From Deuterostichococcus epilithicus (Eukaryota > Chlorophyta > Trebouxiophyceae > Prasiolales > Stichococcaceae), in contig JAVTLE010000015.1 of the NCBI GenBank assembly GCA_033439295.1, forward strand, positions 682,001 through 746,000: a stretch of DNA of 64,000 bases, written 5' to 3'. Below, piece by piece: positions 43,494 through 53,676 of the stretch; position 1 is the stretch's first letter, and each line of letters begins with the position of its first letter. A model generated the notes under the pieces. The model made no database searches and had not been told where the DNA came from. It saw only the letters and a list, made by a program, of their open reading frames with translations. Position numbers and translations under genes: made by a program.

Positions 43494-43730
43494 TCACAGC
43501 CTTCGGTTGTCAGGCAATGTCAGCCGCAGAGCATCTTCGAGGCCGCATGCAGGGCGGTGTTGCTTGATTGAAAGGCCAACGGTGACTTGCATAAACTCCA
43601 GCTGTTCTCCGTCTGAGAAGCGCTTCACCGCTGAGACGTCGGAGTCGAAATACCCCAGACTTGACTGATAGAGAGACCGCAAGTGGGAAGAGGTTACGGA
43701 GTACATGTTCGGGACATGCAGCGCTTCCAT
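43494..43730 (-). CDS. small hypothetical protein (78 aa), uncertain
   Basis: From the ATG at 43730 the frame reads MEALHVPNMYSVTSSHLRSL and then DSDVSAVKRFSDGEQLEF, ending LTLPDNRRL. The amino-acid balance (Tyr, Phe, Asp, Glu, Val, few Arg/Pro/Ala runs) is unlike the noise ORFs around it. No family is recognised and no splice partner identified. It could be an exon of a longer minus-strand gene with its start nearer 44000. Confidence 0.3.
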   Translation of the reverse strand: MEALHVPNMYSVTSSHLRSLYQSSLGYFDSDVSAVKRFSDGEQLEFMQVTVGLSIKQHRPACGLEDALRLTLPDNRRL

Positions 43731-44068
43731 GGCGGATAACGCCTCTGTCTGAAGCAACAAAACAGCACAAGCACAACCGGCAGCGCACGAAGCGGGGCGA
43801 GAACACACTTCCTACGGCCTTGCAGCTACGCAGCGACGCCGCCCCGTCTGAGCTGGGCCTCGTAGCCGGACCGCTTTTGGATACGCACGGGCAGCATGCT
43901 CGGCCCCCCAGCAGCAGCGGCAGAGGAAGCATAAACCCCACGCCGTAGCACGGCAACCGCGACATGACACACGGCCACGCCCGACGAGTCGCTCCTCTTG
44001 TCGGGGCCTGAAGCGGCGCTGGGCCTCGCAGCACACCGCAGTCGGGCAGGGGCAGCATTCTACACGGC
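43731..44068. promoter_or_regulatory. upstream region of the tafazzin-like gene
   Basis: 338 bases immediately 5' of the acyltransferase ATG. Expected to contain its promoter and 5'UTR. No named element is visible. Confidence 0.3.
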
Positions 44069-46311
44069 ATGGCAGCGGCAGGCGATGGCGCGGACGACGC
44101 GGCGACGCGACCGCCTTGGGGCGAGCTCGGGCGCGTTGGCACGTTGGCCGCCATCGCCGCCGCCTCCAAACTGTATCTGCGCGTCCTCAACGCCACGTCT
44201 ATCACTGGTCAGGAGGAGTTTCACGAGGCGGTGCTGGAGCGGGAACGGGACCAGGGACTCATCACGGTGTCCAACCACACCAGGTGCTCCATTCTGATCC
44301 CAGCATCAACCCCGACTCTGCTGCAGAGCCAGCTGCCGGGCCGCTGCGGTGTCTGCGGTGCAAGCAGATCAATGCAAATATCGTGTCCGTCAGCCAAGCT
44401 GCCTCTTCAGCGCGTCCAGTCCGCTGGCCGCCGCTGCGGCCGCCGCCGCGAGTGACGCTGTGGCTGTCGCTGCGGTGCAGCACCACGGACGACCCGGCGG
44501 TCATCGCCGCGATGCTGCCGTGGAGCGCCTTTGCGCCGCACCGCCACCTGCGATCGGTGCGGTGGTCCCTGTGCGCACGGGAGATCTGCTTCAAGAACAC
44601 CCTCCTGAGGTGCGCCCTTGTGAAGCTCTCGCCTGCGCTGCCCTGCGCTCTCTGTGATGCGATTCTGCCAGCATCAGCCTTGCCTGCTGTATTGGTGCGC
44701 CAATGCCCTACAGTTCCGTCACCAGCTGCTGTGAAAGGCCCGACGTGCCAATGCCGCCGCTGGCTGTGCAGGCACTTCTTCCTGAACGGGCAAACGCTGC
44801 CGATCGACCGGGGGCAGGGCACGGGGCAGCCCATCATGCGGACTGCCGCGGTGCGTTCCGCTGGAAGCGGCATGGAAAAACGATGGGATCTGCGTCCCAG
44901 CATCTGCACCCTGTAGCATTGCAATTCTGTGTGCGCCCGTCACGCTGCAGCGCGGCGGCTGCTCAGCACGCAGTGACCATCACCGCGCCTCCGATGGAGG
45001 TCGCTGTGAAGCCAGGCCAGCCACACCTCGAGCCAGACCAGCCGCGTTGCGGCTGCGTCCTTCAAAACAACCATTGTCTGCTGGTGTCGGCGCAGGGCCT
45101 GGTGGCCGGCGGTGCCTGGGTGCACGTCTTCCCGGAGGGCCATGTCGGGTACAGCGGCCGCCTGGAGCCCTGCCGTTGGGGCGTCGGCCGCCTCGTCTGC
45201 GACGCCGCCACCTCCGCCGGCAGGTGGGCCCTTTGGCTTTTGCTGCCTCGCATCGTGGTGGAATTCCTACTACAGACGCATCTTCGTGAGCCTGTCCTAT
45301 GACTGTACCGGATGTGCCAGCCCCGTGCTCTCCAATCCGATTCGTTATGGCATCAAACGGTTGCACACAGTGTCCTCGCAGCGAAGACGCACACCCCCAA
45401 CGAAACAAGCGGGTAGGATGCACTCAAGCGGGGTCGGCCAAGCAGCGTGCAGACAAGAGAAAAACCCCAAACGATTGCACAGTGCATGCCGGCCGCTGTC
45501 ACGGCCTGCTGCTGCGAGGAGAGGCTCTGTGACGAGGCACCAGCGGTGGCGGAACAATGCAACGCCGCTGCCTGCGCCTCCCATGGCACCACATGACCAG
45601 GCTCGCTGGGTGGCGCCAACCCAAGGAGAGTCCTGCTGTTGTGTTCTTACCGGACCAAGCTTGTGATTTCGGGGTTTTGACATCCAGGGACCCGCTGGTG
45701 GTGCCCTTCTACCATTCCGGCATGGGCGTCATCCAACCGCGGGGATCCACATTCCCAGCCGTCGGGCGGCAGTTGCACGTGAGCATTGGGAAGCCGCTGC
45801 CGTTGAACGACCTGACGTGCCGGTGCGGCAGGGCCGGCGAGGACCAGCAGCAGGTAAGATCAGTGGGTAGCCCTGACCGTCTCATTCCCGTGGGGAGCGC
45901 TCCCGCAGATGATGCAAAACCAAGGACAAGGCAGCCATCTTGCTTGGAGATAAAGGGAGGCGTGTCTCTGGCTGTGGGTGATGGTTTGAAGTTTTGGGCT
46001 CGAGTCGTCTCTGACGGCAGATGCAACCAGCCGGCGCTCCTGTTGAGCGGCGTCGCCACATCAGGCCTGCTACCCTGATGTATCCTCAAACTGTTCACTT
46101 TTGTGTTCTGGGTCTTGAAACAATCTCAGCACGTAGACGTTATATCTTTATCATATGTGTCAGCTGCACAGTCGCCAACGTGTGCAGTCGCCAACTGTTG
46201 CAGGTGTGGATGGACATCACAGCGCGGGTGCGGGCGGCGCTCACCGACTTGGAACAGGAATCGCCGCCAAACGTGAGCCAGCTGGAGCCGGGTGCGCATA
46301 TTACCTTTTGA
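44069..46311 (+). CDS. TAZ: tafazzin-like phospholipid acyltransferase (274 aa)
   Basis: Family role: remodelling of cardiolipin and other phospholipids by acyl transfer, on mitochondrial membranes. Exons: 44069-44283, 44481-44609, 44772-44850, 45096-45223, 45688-45853, 46204-46311, all in phase. The exon 1/2 junction builds the catalytic HX4D block, LITVSNHTSTTDDP, typical of tafazzins within the PlsC family. Then come RSVRWSLCAREICFKNTLL, RHFFLNGQTLPIDRGQGTGQ, and the second conserved block WVHVFPEGHVGYSGRLEPCR followed by WGVGRL. PLVVPFYHSGMG is the usual 'lPlwH.GM' strand, and GRQLHVSIGKPLP follows. The stop is TGA at 46309-46311. The stretch between exons 3 and 4 is shorter than in animal tafazzins, so a small exon may have been missed between 44850 and 45096. 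Confidence 0.85.
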
Positions 46312-47932
46312 CAGACCATTCGCACATGCCGGCAGTCAAGGGCAGCCCTGCAAATGTTTGGTGTCTGTGGCGGTGTCTAGACGCCGCTGGCAACAGAGGC
46401 GACATTAATGGAAGATGCATGGAGCATCAGGTGGCATTGAGAATTCTGTGATGCCTTTCGCATCAGCGCGCATGGCACCCGCGCGATGGCAGCGACACCG
46501 GAATGGCGGCTGACAAAACCGACAGGCCTCGGACCGCGTGTGGCATGACAAACAGGCAGCATATCCCAAACTCTCAGCGCAGGCGAGAAGGCATGGAAGG
46601 AGCCGACGCTGCGGAGCAGGCGAGATCTGAAGGACCGGGACCCCGTGATGCCACCCAGCGGCGCAGTGTGAGTCGCGGTTGCAATTCAACCAGCGCAGCG
46701 GCCCCTGCAGCGACGCCTGGCACCCTTTCTGCACTCCTTTCTGCTGGAGCAGCAGCGAATTTTTAATTTCTTTCATTTGATGGCAAGGCAGGAAATGATG
46801 GCGGCAGGAGATTCCAGGCAGGGTTCAGGCAGGCAAGCATGCTTTCCAAGGGAGAACTGTGCGCACGGATGGTCTTAGGCAGTCCGTTGTCGGTGGGCGG
46901 ACCCAGGAGAAAACCTCGTGTGAAGTCTGAGAGCTGAGACAGCAAAAGCAGCGAAGGCATCTCCAGAATCGCATAGCACTTGATCAACCAGTGGACTGAT
47001 TTGGAAGTTACAGGTGTGCGAGGGCAGGTAAACAAGTCTGATCACAAAACAAACCAAATTCCCGTCTGAACAAGAGCGATGCGGCGGCGCACATCACTTG
47101 CGAGCAAATGTTAGAGGGCCGAGGCCTAGTCAGAAGCAAGCCGTGGTCAGTGCTGCAACACGCCCAATTTCAAACCAAGATGAGACGATATGTAAGCGCC
47201 CGAGTCTGTTGCCCGGGGGAAGAAATTGTTCGCCCGCAGATTCTCAAGGGGATGTGCAACATGGCGGGCGGGGCCAAGCCATAGGTTGCAGCATCCCGCT
47301 GAGCCACGAGGGGTGCAAGTGCGCGCGAAATCTGAGCCAGAATCCTAGAGTGTTGCAGGAACTAAGGTGTATCTCTTGGCCAGCCCCCCTCGTTGGGATG
47401 GGTCAGCAGGATCGCGAGCGTAGCCCGGGCGCCGCTGTCACACGCCCCTCCCACTCCCGAGACACGATGAAAAGCAGGTCCATCTCTACCACCAACGGAT
47501 CCAGGCTAGAGGTACATGCATGGGCGAGGGGTGCGTCAGCCGCCCCCGCAACTGACTCTGATGCCCAGCATAGTCGGCTCCGGCTGCCTGCCGGACCCAT
47601 GTGCGTCGACTCGCCATGACGCATGTATGTTTGTCCCTTGACGTGCCGGCTTGCCTGCCGGCTGATGTGCCATCGCGCAGGTGAGGCACGGCTGTAGATC
47701 CCTCCTGATGTGGGATTCACGCGGCCTCCAGCTGGTCGATGTTGCACGACTGGAGCCGCTTCCGTGGGGGCACTGAAGCAAGAGTAGATACATGCATATG
47801 TCAGCACCCTGACAGATATCAGCGTGCAGACCGGGACGCCCGTCACTGGGGTGCACAGATGCCGCAGCAGACTACAGTGCAGGTGCACTTCCGCAGTGCA
47901 CTGCACCATATGAGCTGCACACCTTGGCTTTT
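46312..47932. other. convergent intergenic region, 1.6 kb, no gene seen
   Basis: Lies between the 3' ends of the tafazzin-like and MYB genes. ORFs up to 197 codons are present on both strands but are Arg/Ser/Pro/Cys-rich antisense-type frames without domains. A T-rich run at about 46760-46780 is the only obvious compositional feature. Confidence 0.35.
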
Positions 47933-50900
47933 TCAACCACTTCGAAGAGCACTGCCTTTGCACTGAAGAGCACTGCCTTTGCGTTGTGAGCTGCACTGCA
48001 TGGCTCCGTGATCAGGTTGCCGCTCACCGTCGAGACGCACGCCGGAGACGGCGCGCTTAGCGTGGACCGGTAGCCCAGCGACGGAGTCAGCGCGGTAGGG
48101 CTGGAAGCCGGAGGCTGCAGAGGCGTTGCTGCTGCCGCCGCTGCCGCCCAGGTCCCCGCCGCTGCCCAGCGCCAGCGGCCCCGGGAGGCTGCCGCGGCTG
48201 GCCTTGGGCCGCGANGGCGGCAGCGCCGCTGCCGCGTCGTCTGCCGGGCGCTTGCGGTCGGACTTGCCGCCGCCGCAGCCGCGTGGGCTGTCAACTTTGG
48301 CGCCGCAGCCGCCGCTGCGCGCAGCACCGCCCGAGCGGCCTGACAGCACGGAAGCCGTCTGCTTGGCAGGGCCTGGACCGCGGAAGGAGGGCAGCGGCGT
48401 CTGCTGCGACGCCGGCTCGAAGGCGGAGTGCGCGGCCTGGTGGCCGGGCGCCGGATGCGGCCCCTCGATGGGGTGCTGGTACAGCGCCGACGCCTGCCGC
48501 TGCGCCTGCCGCTGGCGCAGCGCCTGTTGTGATGGTTCAGCGGCCCGTCAGCAGCGGCATGTTCAACAGCCACGGTGTGGTGCCATGTAGCAGCTGGCAG
48601 CTGGCAGGCGATTGGATGCCGATGCCCAACGGGAAGACCAGGAAACTAAGCCAGAGACAACGAGTTCCCCACACACGCGCAGCCTTGACCCCAGCCAGTC
48701 TGCCACCCGCACCTGGTGCTGGGCGGCAGGGTTGCCAGCGCCGAATGCTGGGACGCCGGTGATGCCGCTGCTCAGCCCGCCGGCCTGCAGCTGCGCCACG
48801 GCCGCCAACCAGGCGGCCGGGTTGGCCAAACCGCCGGCGCCAGCGCCCGTCGGATTGGCCAGCGCGCTGAGCGCGGCAGGATTGAGGGCTGCCGCGCTGG
48901 CGCCGAGCGGCTGCCCGGCTGCAGCGGCCGACAGCAGGAAGGGGCTGACGCACGCCTGCTGCGCAGCAGCTGCCTGCTGCGCGCTCATGCCCTGCAAGTG
49001 CAAGTGCAGCTCGTGTCAACCATCAGCTCGGGAGTCTGTGGGCAGGAGGTGCACACCCAGCGGCACACGCCACACAACCCTGTTTCTCAGGCCCAGCAGA
49101 CCGCGATAAACGCCGCGCAGCCTGCAACGCTCCAGAGGCTGCGGCAAGCACGAGCGGGTCCGCACCTGAGGCGCGCCGGCCCAGCCGCTCATGCTCGCGC
49201 TCGCGGCGGCGACCGCCGCGGAACTGGGCGGCATCAGCCCCGCAGCGTTGGTGAGCCCCTGCAGCGCCGCCAGCTGCTGACTGGCCAGCGACGGGTGCGT
49301 AGACTCGTGCGCGTGCGGGTGCGCCTGCGCATGCGCGTGTGCATGCGCCTTGCCGGCGCACTGCTCCGGCTCGGGGGCGCGGTCGCCGGGACGCAGCTTG
49401 CCAGGCGCCTTGCTCGTGCCGTCGCCTGCACCGGATCCGAGGCGGTGGGTCTGGCGACCTTTTGGCATGCAGACACGAGGTGGTCCGCAGGCGGAAGTTG
49501 GGCCTGACAGTGTGGTGTGCTCAGCCTCATGTGCGCGAAGGTCCTACTTTCAGCAGCGTCTGCCGTGTTGTCAACACAATTGCGGGAGGGGAGCAGGTTT
49601 GTGAGTTGTGAGTCCTGGCCCTGCTGTGACACACACAGAGAGAGCACGCACCGGTGCTGCCGTTGGGCTGCGGTGGGGACGGCTTGCGGGCGTCGTCAGC
49701 GCCGTCTGAGGAGCCGTTGCCATTGCCGTTGCTGCCAGCCAGGCCGTCGCTCGAGGCATTGCCTGCAGCGGAGCGTGAAGGGTCATTGACACCTCTGCAA
49801 GCAACAGGTTGTGCAGGTTCAACTGCTTCTCATTTTGGAACTGCTGGTGGTGGTGAACCATCAACCGCTTGCATACTGTGCAGCATTTCATCAGACATGC
49901 ATCAACCTTCGCCTCTGTAGGGTGGGCCGCACCTGTGGGGTTGGAGCCGTAGCCCTCTGCCTTGTCGGAGTCATCGCCAGCGCCGCCGTCGTTCTTAACG
50001 AGCACGCTATCTTGCGAGTCGTTGGAGCCTGCGGCGCCGCTGTTGGGCGTCTCGGACCGCCTATCTGGCTTGCCGGCCCCGGCGGTCACAACAGCTGCGG
50101 CAGGAGCATGCGGCTCCATATTGTTGAGGCCGCCGCTGCCGCTGTGCTGCTGCTGCGCCGCCGAGGCGGTGCCGGCGGCGCAGTCGTCGCAGGAAACCGG
50201 GCCTGAGGAGTTGTTGCCACCGCCGGCGCTGCCGCCGGAGCCGCCGCCGCCGTTGTTGGCGGCCTCGCCGCTGGGTGCAGGGCCGACGGGGGCGCCTCGG
50301 CGGGCACGCAGCTTGCCAGCGCGCTCCGCACGGCGCTGGGAGGTGCCGGGCGCCGCAGCCTTGAAGGGCGGCTTGAACAGGTGGGCGTGCGTCATCGGCG
50401 CGTCCGGCAGGCTTGCATCTGGGACAAGGCAAGGGTGTCAGAAGGACTTGCAGGCGTTTGTGGCATGGTCGAGTTGGTTCAACAACACACGGATACAACG
50501 CAATATGCAAAAACCGATGCAGCGGACAGGATGTCACAAATGTGTTGGCCAGCAAGCAGGACCGTTCACGTCGCAGACTCACGACCGCCAAGGTCACCTG
50601 GCGCCGGCGGCACGTCGGCAGGGAAGCTGCTGCTGGCGGCAGCCGCCTGCAGCAGCGCAGCAATGGGCAGCTGCGCCCACTGCGGCGGCATCGAAGCCGC
50701 GCGCGGGTTGCTGAGTGCGCCGCCGCCGCCCATGCCGTGGGCCAGGCCGACGGGCGCGAATGTCGCCGCCCGCGCCAGCTGCAGCGTGCGGGCGGCCTTG
50801 GCGGCGGACGCCGCGGCGGCGGCGGCCGCGGCGCCGCTGCCTGCCAGCAGGTTGTTGCCGCTGCCCGTGCGCAGGCTGACGCCGGTGGCCGGTGGCCCGC

Positions 50901-53267
50901 TGCACGTCTCCCGGGAGCAGGCGGAGTCGCCGTCGAGCTCCGAGCCCTGGCAGCTGTTGGCGCGCAGTCCGGGCGGCGCCGAGGGGTCGCTGGTGGCAGT
51001 CCACTCCATCTGGGCGGAAGGCGCAAGGTTGAGCAGGCCGCCCGCCAGGCCGCCGGCGGCGGCGAAGGCGCCGCCCCAGCCAGGGGCGCCGGATGGCGGC
51101 GACCGCGCGTGCGGCCGCTTGACGTGGCGCCCCAGCATCTGCTGCTGCTGCTGCAGCCCCAGGCTCGCCGCCGGCTGCAGGCGATGCGGATAGTGTCTCG
51201 CAGCGAGGCCCGCCAGCTGCGTGCTCGCCTGCATCTGGCTTGCAAAGTGCGCGAGCGCTGAGGGCGGCATGCCAAAGAAGGGGAAGCCCTGCGGCGGGTC
51301 CGCCTGCGGCAGGCAGGAAAGTTTGCCTTATGAGTAGTGCCTAGTGCCACGAGGTATAACAGATAGGAGAACCTCCTTCCTCGCACAAGAGACGCGTATA
51401 CTACTGCCGGAGGAGACAGAGGATAGATGCCTTGGCATTGAGGATACGACCGGGGCGACCGACTGACCTGCAGCTGCGCCTGAGTCGCCTCGTTGGCGGT
51501 GGCCACCACAGCGGCGGCGGCAGCAGCGGCTGCCGCCGACGCCGCCGCTGCGACAGCTGCAACGCCGACATCGACGCCGCCATGGTGGGCGCTGTGATGC
51601 GCCCACACGGGGCCGCCGTGCTGCAAGTAGGGGGCCGCCGCTGCCGGGCCGCCTAGCAGCGCCTGCGCGGGGGGTCCCATGTTCTGAGGCCCAGGGCTGG
51701 TGCTAGGCGCCGACGGCGGGCGGTTAGGCGCCGGTGACGCCACCGAGCCGCTGATGTGCTGCTGCTGGTGGGGTTGCCCATGGTTGTGGTGGTGGTGGGT
51801 CTGACGCAGCGGGGCGTCTGCACAGCCGTCATTGCCGGCGTTTATGAAGCCGGTGCCTGTGCCGGCGCCAGAGCCGCTGACCTCGGGCTCTGACTTTTTG
51901 GGGTATGGCCGGGCCGGCTTGCGCTTGGGACGCGGCGGCGGTATTGTCAGGTCTGTCGGCAGGCCTGCAAGAGAAGGAGCCCTCTCAGCAAAACGGCGAA
52001 TGCTCATTTGGGGGCACGACACCACTCTTTCGTACAGTCCAACCAGAGCCCAGAATGCGGTGTGAACACATGAGGATCGCACCGCACGACTTGTTGCCAC
52101 TGGCTTGCTCGCGCTCCAGCTTTGCGAAAAACTTCTGCGCGTGGCTGCGAATCTGCACGGCCGTCTTTGTGCCGATGTGCTCTGCGTTCGCAACAAGACC
52201 AGAGGTCACAAGTAGTTGCAAATTTGCCGAAACTGTGGCAAATGCATCTGAACGGAATCAACGGAACGGAATCATTTGACGCCATGCTCGCGTAGGGTGC
52301 CTTCAGTATTCCGTTGGGCGTCCGAGAATGTACGGTGACGCAGGGAAGTCACCCTCGATGCGTCGCCAGGCGCGGCCGTGCTCCCGGAGCGCCTCCAGGA
52401 AGAGGGCATGCTCTGCGTCCGTCCACCTTTCCCGCTGCTTCGTGATGGTGTAGGGCTTCCGTGTCTGGGAACAGGCGTCAATAAGCACAGTCAAGGTGAA
52501 AGCCCAGGCAAGAGCAAAGTCCACGCCGGCTGATCGGGCCGAAGTGCCGTTTGTGGCATTCCCGGAGTACGTTGACAGACAGAGCGCGCCCGCTCGCGGG
52601 CTTGGAAGCGACGGCACAGCCCAGAGGACAGTCTGCGAAGGCTTCAGCCGCTGCAGTGAACGACTGCGCAGGGTGGTATGGATCCCAAAGTCCGGAAGTC
52701 CGGCACCTTTTGCTCTCAAAAGCACTGAAAAAGCGAGCCAGGATAGGGCCGAGGCGCGAGCGAACCTCGAGAGGATCCAGTCAACAATTTGAGGCCCCAG
52801 AGGCCAACCGTTGTATCCCGGTGTCTAGAACGCCGTGGCTTGGCCACAGTTTGTATATCCGCCAAAGAGCTATTCAGGGCGCCACGCGGGACCCGCAGTA
52901 CGGCGGGCGGGCGCGGCGCCAGGCGCGGCAAGCACACCTTCGACCGTGCCCGCTTGACCGATTGAACTTTCGACAGAAGTTTTACCCACGCACGCGACAC
53001 CGCCCTGCCGCATTCGCACGGCGACCTCAGCAATCGTGACAAGGCTTGTTATGGGAGCGGAGGCAAGGCGAAGCCGGCGTGACCGCTGACCTTCTCGCCG
53101 GCGCCGCTGTCGGAAGGCGTTGCGCTGGGCGCCCCTTCCAGCCTCGCGCTTGCCGAGCGGGCGTGTGGCAGGCCCAGCTTCCCTGCGTCCCAACCCGCCA
53201 CGGCGCCTCCCCGCTGCGGAGCGGAGGTGCTGTGCACCAGTGGCCTGGCTGGATGCCTCTGCTCCAT
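47933..53267 (-). CDS. single-repeat MYB transcription factor, SHAQKF class, REVEILLE/CCA1-like
   Basis: Nuclear DNA-binding protein. The plant RVE/CCA1/LHY group binds evening-element promoters in the circadian clock. Exon 1 (53267-53091) ends AGEK. Exon 2 (52464-52353) gives TRKPYTITKQRERWTDAEH and RRIE. Exon 3 (from 52181) completes EHIGTKTAVQIRSHAQKFF, so the MYB repeat with its SHAQKF signature is whole. The exon near 51880-51965 encodes LPTDLTIPPPRPKRKPARPY, the proline-rich block that marks the REVEILLE/CCA1 group. The rest is long, Ala/Gly/Gln/Ser-rich with His runs (about 51790 and 49330), reaching a stop at 47935-47933. Total length is several times that of most plant RVEs, mainly low complexity. 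The exon 3 donor is either GT (weak) or GC. An ambiguous base lies at 48215. The start at 53267 is supported by phase only. Confidence 0.78.
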
Positions 53268-53676
53268 CGCTGCTGCTGCTCCTCAATTCGTCGGCATGCT
53301 GCTGTTCAGCGCGTGCAGCCTTGCAGATATCTAGCCCTGGCAAGCGGCGAAAATCCAGCCAGAAAGTGTCGATAAACCCTAACCAGGTAGCGCTTTTTTT
53401 ACCCAGAATGACTCTTTGTGGATGAGGCATTGTGCCACGTGTGCTGACGCGTAGGCGCGCGACTGTTGTGGGATTGCTTTGCTTTTTCGGCTTTTCTCTG
53501 GACCACGTAGTTCTATCCCAGAAAATCGACATGCAGGCGCCTGCAGTATCCCTAGTTTAGCAGTACGCCGAAAGCCTGTTCATCCCAGATCAAACAAGAT
53601 TGCTGCAGCTCACCACACAACCATCTCCGTCGTCGTGTTGGCAGGCACGTCCTTTCTTGTCACTCGCAGCTAGTCT
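53268..53676. other. intergenic region between MYB and biotin synthase genes
   Basis: 409 bases containing the 3' flank of the biotin synthase gene and the 5' flank of the MYB gene, both on the minus strand. No gene seen; locally T-rich at 53390-53410. Confidence 0.4.

Noticed and set aside
13580-47932. Transposons, IS elements, CRISPR arrays or viral genes
   Set aside because: No transposase, reverse transcriptase, long terminal or inverted repeats, regularly spaced arrays, or viral proteins were recognised anywhere in the window.
47098-47996. Long ORFs on both strands (173-197 codons) between the tafazzin and MYB genes
   Set aside because: Arg/Ser/Pro/Cys-rich composition, no domains, no splice partners. 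Long stop-free frames are expected in GC-rich DNA.
52870-53532. 220-codon minus-strand ORF overlapping the MYB first exon
   Set aside because: It is an out-of-frame shadow. The other frame (53267-53091) joins the MYB domain exon in phase.
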